A stretch of DNA of 21,913 nt from an uncultured Collinsella sp. (GTDB lineage: Bacteria > Actinomycetota > Coriobacteriia > Coriobacteriales > Coriobacteriaceae), in assembly GCA_900542635.1 (NCBI GenBank), contig UQOJ01000035.1, positions 1 through 21,913 of the forward strand. Reading direction: 5' to 3'. Of the stretch, positions 1 to 6,427 are shown piece after piece. Numbering within the stretch: the first letter of the stretch is position 1; each line of letters begins with the position of its first letter. A program made the position numbers and the translations under genes. Below the pieces are notes generated by a model. It saw nothing but the letters and a program-made list of their open reading frames with translations. It was not told the origin of the DNA and did not search any database.

Positions 1-13
1 GTATAAGAGACAG
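1..13. other. Nextera mosaic-end adapter remnant
   Basis: The first 13 bases, GTATAAGAGACAG, are identical to the 3' end of the 19-base Tn5/Nextera mosaic end used in library preparation. This is untrimmed adapter, not genome. Real sequence begins at about base 14. The same adapter in the opposite orientation closes the right end of the window. Confidence 0.93.
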
Positions 14-202
14 GACTATCCAGCCCAAGACGGCCGTCCAACCACCCGCGTCAGCCGCATCCAAGTCCGCGGGCCCGCCCAGCAGCATAAACACCGGCAC
101 CAGACACACGGCAAATGCGCCAAGCACTGCCATCCCCCACACAAAGCAGGCGTGCAGAAAATCCTCGTCCTCAAACGCATGTATGTTGGAAATCTCATTC
201 AT
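14..202 (-). CDS. N-terminal fragment of a membrane protein, function unknown (3' end missing)
   Basis: The reading frame starts at ATG 202-200 and stays open to the contig edge, giving 63 genomic codons. It begins MNEISNIHAFEDEDFLHACF and then enters a hydrophobic stretch (about residues 20-42, VWGMAVLGAFAVCLVPVFML), a Gly/Pro break and the start of a second hydrophobic segment (GGWTAVLGWIV). This pattern suits a small integral membrane protein with an acidic cytoplasmic N-terminus. No good Shine-Dalgarno sequence precedes the ATG. A TATCCT or TAAGAT hexamer lies just upstream, so leaderless initiation is possible. It is transcribed divergently from the methionyl-tRNA synthetase gene. I do not recognise the family, and the last few codons before the edge are adapter-derived. 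Confidence 0.55.
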
Positions 203-334
203 AGCATCTTAGGATAGCGCCCCTGCCACGTACCCGTCCGCATGTGCGATAATGTCGAACGATATGCACGAATTGACCACCGCGTCGCCAGGCCTTGTGC
301 CCGGCCGCGCTCTCACCATATGCGAAGGAGTCCC

Positions 335-2485
335 ATGGCATCCAAATACTCCATGAACGACCGTCCCAGCTGGCCTCGCCGCGCCATCGTTACCGCCGGC
401 GAGCCCTACGGCAACAAGGGCCTTCACTTTGGCCACGTCGGCGGTGTCTTTGTCCCGGCCGACTTCTTCGCCCGTTTCCTGCGCGACCGTCTGGGCCGCG
501 AGAACGTCATCTTCACCTCGGGCACTGACTGCTACGGCTCGCCCATCATGGAGAGCTACCGCAAGCTCAAGGAGAACGAAGGCTACGACAAGTCCATCGG
601 CGAGTATGTCGAGTCCAATCACTCCCGCCAGGCCGCGACCCTCAACAACTACAACATCAGCTGCGACATCTACGGCGGCTCGGGCCTTGAGCCGGCTGCG
701 CAGATTCACAACGAGGTTACTGCCGAGATTATCGAGCGCCTGCACGAGCAGGGCACCATCTCCAAGCGCTCCACGCTGCAGTTCTACGACGCCAAGGCCG
801 GCACGTTCCTCAACGGCCGCCAGGTCATCGGCCGCTGCCCCATCCAGGGCTGCAAGTCCGAGAAGGCCTATGCCGACGAGTGCGACCTGGGCCACCAGTT
901 TGAGCCCGAGGAGCTCATCGCGCCCAAGAGCCAGCTCACCGGCGAGGTGCCCGAGCTGCGCCCGGTCGACAACCTCTACTTCGACCTGCCGGCCTATCTC
1001 GACTTTATGAAGACCTACACCGCCAAGCTCGCCCAGAACCCGCAGGTTCGCTCCGTGGTCTCCAAGACCATGGAGGAGTGGCTGCTGCCGGCTCAGCTCT
1101 ACATTCAGAACAAGTTCCGCGAGGCCTTCGACGCCGTCGAGGACCAGCTCCCCGAGCACACCGTGCTGGAGCCCGAGGGCAACAAGAGCAGCTTTACCGT
1201 CACCTTCCCCAGCTGGAAGGAGCGCGACGACGCCCACGCGGTGCTCGCCAACGGCGGCGTGCGCTTCCGCAGCGGCAAGGCGCTCGTGCCCTTCCGCATC
1301 ACCGGCAACATCGACTGGGGCGTTCCGGTGCCCGAGGTCGACGGCGTGACCGACGTCACCTGCTGGTGCTGGCCCGAGAGCCTGTGGGCGCCCATCAGCT
1401 ATACGCGTACCGTGCTCGCGCGCGATGCCAAGGCAGCCGGCGTGACCGAGGGTATCGCTGCCCAGGACGCCGCCCTCATGGGCGAGCCCTCCGCCGATTC
1501 CACGCAGGTCCCCGCGCCCACCTACCAGCACAGCTCGCTCGACTGGCGCGACTGGTGGTGCTCTGACGACGCTCAGATCTACCAGTTCATCGGTCAGGAC
1601 AACATCTACTTCTACTGCATCGCGCAGACCGCCATGTGGGAGGCCCTGGGCTGGGACCTCACGCAGAGCACCGTCAGCGCCTGCTACCACCTGCTCTACA
1701 TGGGCAAAAAGGCCAGCTCGTCCTCGCAGACGCCTCCCCCGCCGGCAGACGACCTGCTCAACCACTACACCTGCGAGCAGATGCGCGCGCATTGGCTGTC
1801 GCTCGGCCTTTCCGAGAAGCCGGTGAGCTTTAGCCCCAAGGCATACGACACGCGCGTGACCGGCAAGGACAAGGACGGCAACGAGGTGCGCGCCTGCGAC
1901 GACAAGCGCGTTATCGATCCGGCCCTTAAGGAGAGTGCCCTTTTGACCGGCGTGTTCAACCGCCTGGCCCGCAGCTGCTTCTACGGCGTCGCCGTCAAGG
2001 AGGGCGACGAGAGCCCGTACCGCAACGGCTGCATTCCGGCCGGTGCCGCCTCTGCTGCCGTGGTCGAGGCTGCCGAGCAGGCCGCCCTTGCCTTTGAACA
2101 GGCCATGTACAAGTTCGAGACGCACCGTGCGCTCGCCGTGTGCGACGACTACCTGCGCGCCGCCAACAAGCGCTGGAGCGACGCCTCCAAGGCCGCCAAC
2201 AAGCTCGAGGGCGAACCAGCCAACGCCGCCATGAAGCAGGCCCTGGTCGACGCCTTTACCGAGCTGCGCGTGGCGACCGTGCTCATGCACGGCATCGTCC
2301 CAGCTGGCTGCGAGCTCATCTGCGAGTACTTCGGCATCGATCCGGTCGCCTTCTTTAGCTGGGACAACATCTTTGCCTCCACGGACGAGTTTGTGGAGAG
2401 CCTGGGTGAGAAGCCCGGCGAGCACCGCGTGAAGCCGCTGCCCCCGCGCTTCGACTTCTTTAGCAAGCACGAGAGCCAGTACTAA
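335..2485 (+). CDS. metG: Divergent methionyl-tRNA synthetase (class I aminoacyl-tRNA synthetase)
   Basis: Expected role: cytoplasmic charging of tRNA-Met with methionine. The 716-residue product has the class I core: a HIGH motif as HFGH (31-34), a MetRS-type SGTD motif (62-65), a zinc-knuckle insertion (C168, C173, C183, perhaps H187), NLYFDL (213-218), DWGVPVP (327-333), API.Y (352-356), QFIGQDNIYFY (417-427) and an anticodon-binding helical domain (about 475-690). The start is ATG 335, preceded by GAAGGAG at 324-330; an upstream in-frame ATG at 242 has no ribosome site. Several signature positions deviate. GTDEHG reads GTDCYG, KMSKS reads KKASSS (459-464), the pocket histidine in YFH is Tyr427, and the WFDAP segment reads CWPESLWAP. 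There is no C-terminal tRNA-binding EMAP-like domain. It may be the sole MetRS of this lineage or a specialised paralogue. The fold assignment is strong; the substrate is less certain. Confidence 0.82.
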   Translation: MASKYSMNDRPSWPRRAIVTAGEPYGNKGLHFGHVGGVFVPADFFARFLRDRLGRENVIFTSGTDCYGSPIMESYRKLKENEGYDKSIGEYVESNHSRQAATLNNYNISCDIYGGSGLEPAAQIHNEVTAEIIERLHEQGTISKRSTLQFYDAKAGTFLNGRQVIGRCPIQGCKSEKAYADECDLGHQFEPEELIAPKSQLTGEVPELRPVDNLYFDLPAYLDFMKTYTAKLAQNPQVRSVVSKTMEEWLLPAQLYIQNKFREAFDAVEDQLPEHTVLEPEGNKSSFTVTFPSWKERDDAHAVLANGGVRFRSGKALVPFRITGNIDWGVPVPEVDGVTDVTCWCWPESLWAPISYTRTVLARDAKAAGVTEGIAAQDAALMGEPSADSTQVPAPTYQHSSLDWRDWWCSDDAQIYQFIGQDNIYFYCIAQTAMWEALGWDLTQSTVSACYHLLYMGKKASSSSQTPPPPADDLLNHYTCEQMRAHWLSLGLSEKPVSFSPKAYDTRVTGKDKDGNEVRACDDKRVIDPALKESALLTGVFNRLARSCFYGVAVKEGDESPYRNGCIPAGAASAAVVEAAEQAALAFEQAMYKFETHRALAVCDDYLRAANKRWSDASKAANKLEGEPANAAMKQALVDAFTELRVATVLMHGIVPAGCELICEYFGIDPVAFFSWDNIFASTDEFVESLGEKPGEHRVKPLPPRFDFFSKHESQY

Positions 2486-2486
2486 A

Positions 2487-2506
2487 GCACGCCAGCAGCG
2501 GCGTGC
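2487..2506 (+). repeat. Small perfect hairpin between metG and rsmF-like gene
   Basis: A 7-bp perfect inverted repeat (GCACGCC at 2487-2493 and GGCGTGC at 2500-2506, six-base loop) starts one base after the metG stop codon. No T-tract follows, so it is not a convincing terminator. It could protect mRNA 3' ends or attenuate read-through into the methyltransferase gene 39 bases downstream. Confidence 0.35.
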
Positions 2507-2544
2507 CCGGAAAGTAGTCAATTTGGGACGGGAAGGAAAGACGG

Positions 2545-3648
2545 ATGTCCAAGCCGCGTCGTCGTAAGCAGAAAAAGCAGGTTAAGCCCGAGCTCAAGCT
2601 TAGGCAGTTTGCTGCCACCGAGCTTTCCGACCAGCTTGCCGCCCTTCCCTGCGCCGCCGACCTGCCGCGCTTTATGGTCGATACGGTCGCCGGCGCCTAT
2701 GCCCTCACCGATGCCGAGCTCATGATCGAGGGCTTTGGCGCCGCAGCTGCACGCCCGGTCACGCTGCGCGCCAACACGCTCAAGGCAACCGCCGAGGACA
2801 TCGCTGCGGCGCTCGATGCCGTCGGCATCGCCCACTACCCCGTCGCCTGGTACCCAGACGCCTTTATCCTGCCCGAGGCCCAGGTTTCCGATCTGTGGGA
2901 TCTCGACATCTACCGCGACGGCAAGATCTACCTACAGAGCCTGTCGTCCATGATGCCGCCTTTGGTGTTGGGCGCCCAGGCAGGCGAGGACATCCTGGAC
3001 ATGTGCGCAGCCCCTGGCGGCAAGACGACGCAGATTGCCGCCCTCACCCAGGGCCAGGCGCACCTCACAGCCTGCGAGATGAGCATTCCCCGCGCCGAAA
3101 AGCTCGAGTCAAACCTCCATCGCCAGGGTGCCAAAAACGTGCCCGTCATGCGCATCGACGCACGCGAGCTCGACGAGTTCTTCCGCTTCGACCGCATCCT
3201 GCTCGACGCCCCCTGCACCGGCACGGGCACCGTCATCAGCGGCAACGAGAAAAGCCTGCGCGGCCTGACCGAGCAGCTGCTGAGCAAGTGCGCCCGCTCA
3301 CAGCGCGCGCTTCTGGACCGCGCCATGGGAGCCCTTAAACCGGGCGGCACGCTCGTCTATTCGACTTGTTCGATCTTGCCGCAGGAAAACGAGGATGCCC
3401 TGCAAGAGGCCCTCGACAAGCACATGGACTGCGAGCTTATCCCCCTCGACGGCACGCCGAGCGAAAGTGAAACGCGCCGTGCTCAGGAAGCTGGCGAAGA
3501 GCCACGCGTCGAGAGCAACGCTCTTACCGAGGCCATCGCCGCCGGCCACGTCTCGTCCGTCGCCAACGGTATGCCCGGCACGCTAACCATTCCGCCCAGC
3601 CGCGACTTTGAGGGCTTCTACATTGCCCTGATCCGAAAACGCAGCTAG
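2545..3648 (+). CDS. RsmB/RsmF/NOP2-family RNA m5C methyltransferase
   Basis: SAM-dependent cytosine-5 methyltransferase of the NOL1/NOP2/Sun family, probably acting on 16S rRNA. The 367-residue protein starts with a very basic tail (MSKPRRRKQKKQVK). It has a PUA-like/N1 region with the typical RANTLK motif (75-80), the SAM-binding DMCAAPGGKT (152-161), the motif IV DAPCTGTG (221-228) and motif VI YSTCS (272-276). Both catalytic-pair cysteines, C224 and C275, are present. GGAAGGAAAG at 2531-2540 gives a good ribosome site for ATG 2545. The gene lies 59 bases after metG on the same strand and may be cotranscribed. It is shorter than E. coli RsmF (about 480) and closer to the YebU/RsmF-like proteins of Gram-positives, so the exact rRNA target cannot be read from sequence. 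Confidence 0.85.
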   Translation: MSKPRRRKQKKQVKPELKLRQFAATELSDQLAALPCAADLPRFMVDTVAGAYALTDAELMIEGFGAAAARPVTLRANTLKATAEDIAAALDAVGIAHYPVAWYPDAFILPEAQVSDLWDLDIYRDGKIYLQSLSSMMPPLVLGAQAGEDILDMCAAPGGKTTQIAALTQGQAHLTACEMSIPRAEKLESNLHRQGAKNVPVMRIDARELDEFFRFDRILLDAPCTGTGTVISGNEKSLRGLTEQLLSKCARSQRALLDRAMGALKPGGTLVYSTCSILPQENEDALQEALDKHMDCELIPLDGTPSESETRRAQEAGEEPRVESNALTEAIAAGHVSSVANGMPGTLTIPPSRDFEGFYIALIRKRS

Positions 3649-3686
3649 CGCACGGATCCAAAACTCAACAAGCTATCTTTGTGCGC
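3648..3686. terminator. Weak inverted repeat between convergent genes
   Basis: GCGCAC (3648-3653) and GTGCGC (3681-3686) can pair around a 27-base loop spanning the gap between the methyltransferase gene and the convergent small membrane gene. GTTT follows on the plus strand. This is only a weak candidate for a bidirectional terminator. Confidence 0.25.
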
Positions 3687-3843
3687 GTTTACCCCGCTGG
3701 TCGCGATGCTGTTTAAGCATCGCGCGCTCTTTGCGTTCGGCCCTTTTGCCCTTAATGGCCGTGACCACAAAGTAGATGACCGCGGCGGCAACGATTGCGG
3801 CCACACACAGGCCAATCGAGCCAAACATTGCTGTCAATTCCAT
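3673..3843 (-). CDS. Small single-pass membrane protein with basic cytoplasmic tail (56 aa)
   Basis: A 56-residue reading frame from ATG 3843 to TAG 3673. The ribosome site AGAGAGGTGA (minus strand, 3859-3850) is well placed upstream. The protein has a short N-terminus, one transmembrane segment (about residues 6-30, rich in Ala/Val/Ile) and a highly charged basic tail (KGKRAERKERAMLK and onward, ending GKRAQR). This is the layout of many unnamed small actinobacterial membrane proteins. Strong translation signals and sensible composition argue that it is real despite its size. It is convergent with the methyltransferase gene, whose stop is 24 bases away. I do not recognise a family and assign no function. 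Confidence 0.65.
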   Translation of the reverse strand: MELTAMFGSIGLCVAAIVAAAVIYFVVTAIKGKRAERKERAMLKQHRDQRGKRAQR

Positions 3844-4034
3844 ACCGCGTCACCTCTCTTTTAAACGGGACTTTCAAGATAGCACCTCGATACCCGCCAC
3901 CACAGCTCCTTCACGTTCGCCAGCCCTTCGGTCTAACGGATGGCACGGCGGGGAAAAATCAACTCGTCAAACGATTTAGCATTCGCAATTCCGGCTGCAT
4001 AGCGCCGGCCGTCATCACATAGAATCGAGCCTCC
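3844..4034. promoter_or_regulatory. Divergent intergenic region; possible leaderless -10 for the TIM-barrel gene
   Basis: This 191-base gap lies between the small membrane gene (minus) and the TIM-barrel gene (plus). TAGAAT at 4020-4025 resembles a -10 box and sits only nine bases before ATG 4035, which has no Shine-Dalgarno sequence. Transcription could therefore start at or near the start codon. I could not identify a convincing -35 hexamer. Confidence 0.3.
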
Positions 4035-5111
4035 ATGGATACCCTCAACGATCTAAATGAGCGCGTCGACGCCTTCGTCGGCACCAGCTCCTTCGACACG
4101 CCTGCCGCGGCAAACGACCAAGCTCCCATCGATGTGCCCGCCGAGGTTCACGAGGACATCGTCGCCTCGGTCGATTTCTCCGAGGTCGAGCTCGCAGACG
4201 AGTTCACCGAGCCCCAGGTAGCCGTGACCCCCAACGGACTGCTCCCTATGGAGCCGCTGCCCATCGACGGGCGTTTGCGCAAGGCCGCCCTTCGCATGCC
4301 CGACGAGATCGAGGAGGCCAGCGGCTTCACGCTCTTTGGCCGCCGCATCAAGTCGCTCATTTACACCACCGATGTCGCGGTTATCCGCAACTCCAACGCC
4401 GATGCCGTCTTTGCGGTCTACCCCTTCACGCCGCAGCCCGCCATTACGCAAGCGCTGCTGACCGTCGCCGAGTGCCCGGTCTTTGTAGGCGTGGGCGGTG
4501 GCACCACCACCGGTAAGCGCTCCGTGCAGATGGCAGCCGTCTCCGAGATGCAGGGCGCGGCGGGCTGCGTGGTCAACTCCCCCGCCACCGCCGAGATGGT
4601 CGAGCACATCACCAACATCGCCGACATCCCCGTCATCGCCACGGTCGTTCGTTGCGACGACGATGCTCACGCAAAGGTGCGCGCCGGCGCCAAGATCCTC
4701 AACATCGCAGCCGGCAAGAACACGCCGCAGGTCCTGCGCGAGCTGCGCGAGCACTATCCCAACCTGCCGCTCATCGCGCCGGGCGGCAAGACGCCCGAGA
4801 GCATTCGCGAGACCATCGCCGCCGGCGCCAACGCCATCATCTGGACGCCGCCTTCGGCCCAGCAGCTACAGACCGACATGATGCAGCGTTATCGCAAGAT
4901 GAAGGAAGACGCCACGCCCGTTATTTCGCGCGACGATGTGCCCATTATCGACCTGGTCGCCGCCGCCGAGGTCAGCCAGGTCGAGAACATGAATCCCGAC
5001 GAAGTCATCGAGCGCGTTGCTTCGATCCACGAGCGCGTCGAGGAGCATCGCGCCAACCGCGGCCTTAAGCCGTCATTGCACGGCTTTTTCTTCCGCGGAA
5101 AGAAACGCTAG
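4035..5111 (+). CDS. TIM-barrel-like protein with acidic N-terminal extension, function unknown
   Basis: The 358-residue soluble protein has two parts. Residues 1-95 are acidic and low in complexity, probably disordered. Residues 100-290 show alternating hydrophobic strands and helices with Gly-rich, phosphate-binding-like turns (GVGGGTTTGKR at 152-162, APGGKT at 248-253, GANAIIWTPP at 264-273), as in (beta/alpha)8 barrels. Similar barrels in Clostridia are usually named only 'hydrolase', as I recall; no reaction is established and I do not assign one. The C-terminus is charged and ends HGFFFRGKKR. No ribosome site precedes ATG 4035. The next internal ATG (residue 72) has none either, so this start is chosen by default with leaderless translation possible. 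A terminator follows 12 bases after the stop. Confidence 0.7.
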   Translation: MDTLNDLNERVDAFVGTSSFDTPAAANDQAPIDVPAEVHEDIVASVDFSEVELADEFTEPQVAVTPNGLLPMEPLPIDGRLRKAALRMPDEIEEASGFTLFGRRIKSLIYTTDVAVIRNSNADAVFAVYPFTPQPAITQALLTVAECPVFVGVGGGTTTGKRSVQMAAVSEMQGAAGCVVNSPATAEMVEHITNIADIPVIATVVRCDDDAHAKVRAGAKILNIAAGKNTPQVLRELREHYPNLPLIAPGGKTPESIRETIAAGANAIIWTPPSAQQLQTDMMQRYRKMKEDATPVISRDDVPIIDLVAAAEVSQVENMNPDEVIERVASIHERVEEHRANRGLKPSLHGFFFRGKKR

Positions 5112-5122
5112 CAAAACATCTT

Positions 5123-5151
5123 GGCCCGCCCCACAAACAACGGGACGGGCC
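5123..5151 (+). terminator. Probable intrinsic terminator after the TIM-barrel gene
   Basis: GGCCCGCCCC (5123-5132) pairs with GGGACGGGCC (5142-5151) with one mismatch and a nine-base loop, followed by the T-rich TTGCTGTTAT. It stands between the TIM-barrel gene and the convergent degV gene and could serve both. Confidence 0.7.
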
Positions 5152-5216
5152 TTGCTGTTATCGAATGTCAGGAGGGACAGGCGCAGCGGTTAAAACTGTC
5201 AGCCAGCCCACGAACG

Positions 5217-6107
5217 TTAATCCACGCGCTTGTCGCCCATAAAGAAGAGCGCCACCGTACCAGGTCCGGTATGCGAGCCAATCAGAGTACCGATGTCATT
5301 GATCTCAATCTTGCCTTTAAGCTGCGGAACCTGTTCCTCAATCAGCGCCGCAACTGCCTCGGCATCCTCACGGCACGCCGAGTGCGACATGATGCACTTA
5401 CCCGAATAATCCACACCGTCCTGCACGTGTGCCAACATGGTCTTAGCCATCTCGGAAATCGCGCGCTTCTTGGTGCGGATCTTCTCACGTGGCGACAGTT
5501 TGCCTTCGCAATCGACCGTCATGAGCGGACAGATCTTAAGCGCCGTGCCGATGATCGCGCTCGCGGCCGAAATGCGACCGCCTCGTAGGTAGCTCGACAG
5601 ATCGGTCGAGAAGAACCAGTGGTGCAGGTTGAGTTTGTGCTCCTCGATCCAGGCAGCCGTCTCGTCGAGTGAAGCCCCGCTATCGCGCACGTCGGCGGCA
5701 TATTCCAGCAACAGGCCAAAGCCCGAAGACGCCGCCAGCGAATCGACGACGCGCACCTTGCCGCCCTGGGGATAGCGATCCGCGAGCATCTGCGCCGCAA
5801 CGCAGGCCGATCCATACGTGCCCGAAATGCCCGACGACAACGTCAGGTGCAGCACGTCCTTACCCTCGGCAACAAACGGCTCCCAAAACTCCTCGTACTC
5901 ACCCACGCTCACCTGAGACGTCTTGGGCATGGCGCCCGCCGCAATCTGGGCAAAAAACTTGTCCGGCGTAATCGACTGATACAGATCGTCCGTATAGACA
6001 ACATCGTCGATCTCGTAATGAAAACACACGACAGGGATATTGCGCGACGCAAAGAACTCACGGGTTCGGTCGGCGGCGGATTCACAGGTCAGGACAAAAT
6101 CACTCAT
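5217..6107 (-). CDS. DegV family fatty-acid-binding protein
   Basis: DegV proteins bind a fatty acid in a two-domain EDD fold. In Firmicutes the homologous FakB delivers it to the FakA kinase to make acyl phosphate. The 296-residue protein shows the family signatures: FVLTCESAADRT near the N-terminus, the lipid-head-group motif TSQVSVGEY (63-71), SSGISGTYGSA (91-101), LRGGRIS and a C-terminal IGSHTGPGTVALFF. Start ATG 6107 is preceded by TAAGGAG (minus strand, 6120-6114). An ATG six codons upstream has no ribosome site. No FakA kinase gene is adjacent, so coupling to phospholipid synthesis is inference from the family. It is divergent from fbp across a 320-base intergenic region and convergent with the TIM-barrel gene. 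Confidence 0.88.
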   Translation of the reverse strand: MSDFVLTCESAADRTREFFASRNIPVVCFHYEIDDVVYTDDLYQSITPDKFFAQIAAGAMPKTSQVSVGEYEEFWEPFVAEGKDVLHLTLSSGISGTYGSACVAAQMLADRYPQGGKVRVVDSLAASSGFGLLLEYAADVRDSGASLDETAAWIEEHKLNLHHWFFSTDLSSYLRGGRISAASAIIGTALKICPLMTVDCEGKLSPREKIRTKKRAISEMAKTMLAHVQDGVDYSGKCIMSHSACREDAEAVAALIEEQVPQLKGKIEINDIGTLIGSHTGPGTVALFFMGDKRVD

Positions 6108-6427
6108 ATGAGGCTCCTTACTCATTGCTGCGCAAATTATCGCACAGTGAGCCTACATACGGTACATATGTCCACTATTTACCAAATCGAACCAAAAATA
6201 GCGAACATCTTTACCACCATCGTCTCCACCGACCCCACGCATAAATATCTGAGAAAACACCCTCTGTCGTCTCCACTCAACCGCCATATCTACCTCAACT
6301 AAATCGATTTACCAAACCGTTCAGCCGACAATTCAGCCGCTGGCGCAAAATCGAAACAAAAGCGGCGCATACTGATAAACGTTTGACGCTGTTTATCAGT
6401 TTTACCAACCATATCGGAAGGTGTTTC
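6108..6427. promoter_or_regulatory. AT-rich divergent regulatory region between degV and fbp
   Basis: This 320-base gap has clearly lower G+C than its surroundings and no convincing gene. It contains four copies of the heptamer TTTACCA (6178-6184, 6210-6216, 6308-6314, 6401-6407), two direct copies of TTCAGCCG 12 bases apart (6320-6327, 6332-6339), an ACATATGT palindrome near 6163-6170, and the inverted repeat listed separately. A GATAAT hexamer on the minus strand (about 6141-6136) could be the degV -10 box. Exact promoters are not certain. Confidence 0.5.
6371..6400. promoter_or_regulatory. Operator-like 10-10-10 inverted repeat over a -35-like TTGACG
   Basis: ACTGATAAAC (6371-6380) and GTTTATCAGT (6391-6400) are perfect 10-bp inverted arms around a 10-base spacer. 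The arm centres are therefore about two helical turns apart, as for a dimeric repressor. The spacer holds TTGACG (6383-6388), a -35-like hexamer. The site ends 28 bases before the fbp start. The same bases could also fold as an RNA hairpin followed by TTT, so a leader attenuator is the alternative reading. Confidence 0.5.

Noticed and set aside
209..2521. 770-codon open frame antisense to metG
   Set aside because: High-GC codon bias on the plus strand leaves the opposite frame stop-free. The plus-strand protein has clear aminoacyl-tRNA synthetase motifs and a ribosome site; the antisense product is Leu/Ala/Gly/Val-rich and has neither.
5121..5588. 155-codon plus frame over the degV 3' end
   Set aside because: Starts in the terminator hairpin and is antisense to a well-supported DegV protein.
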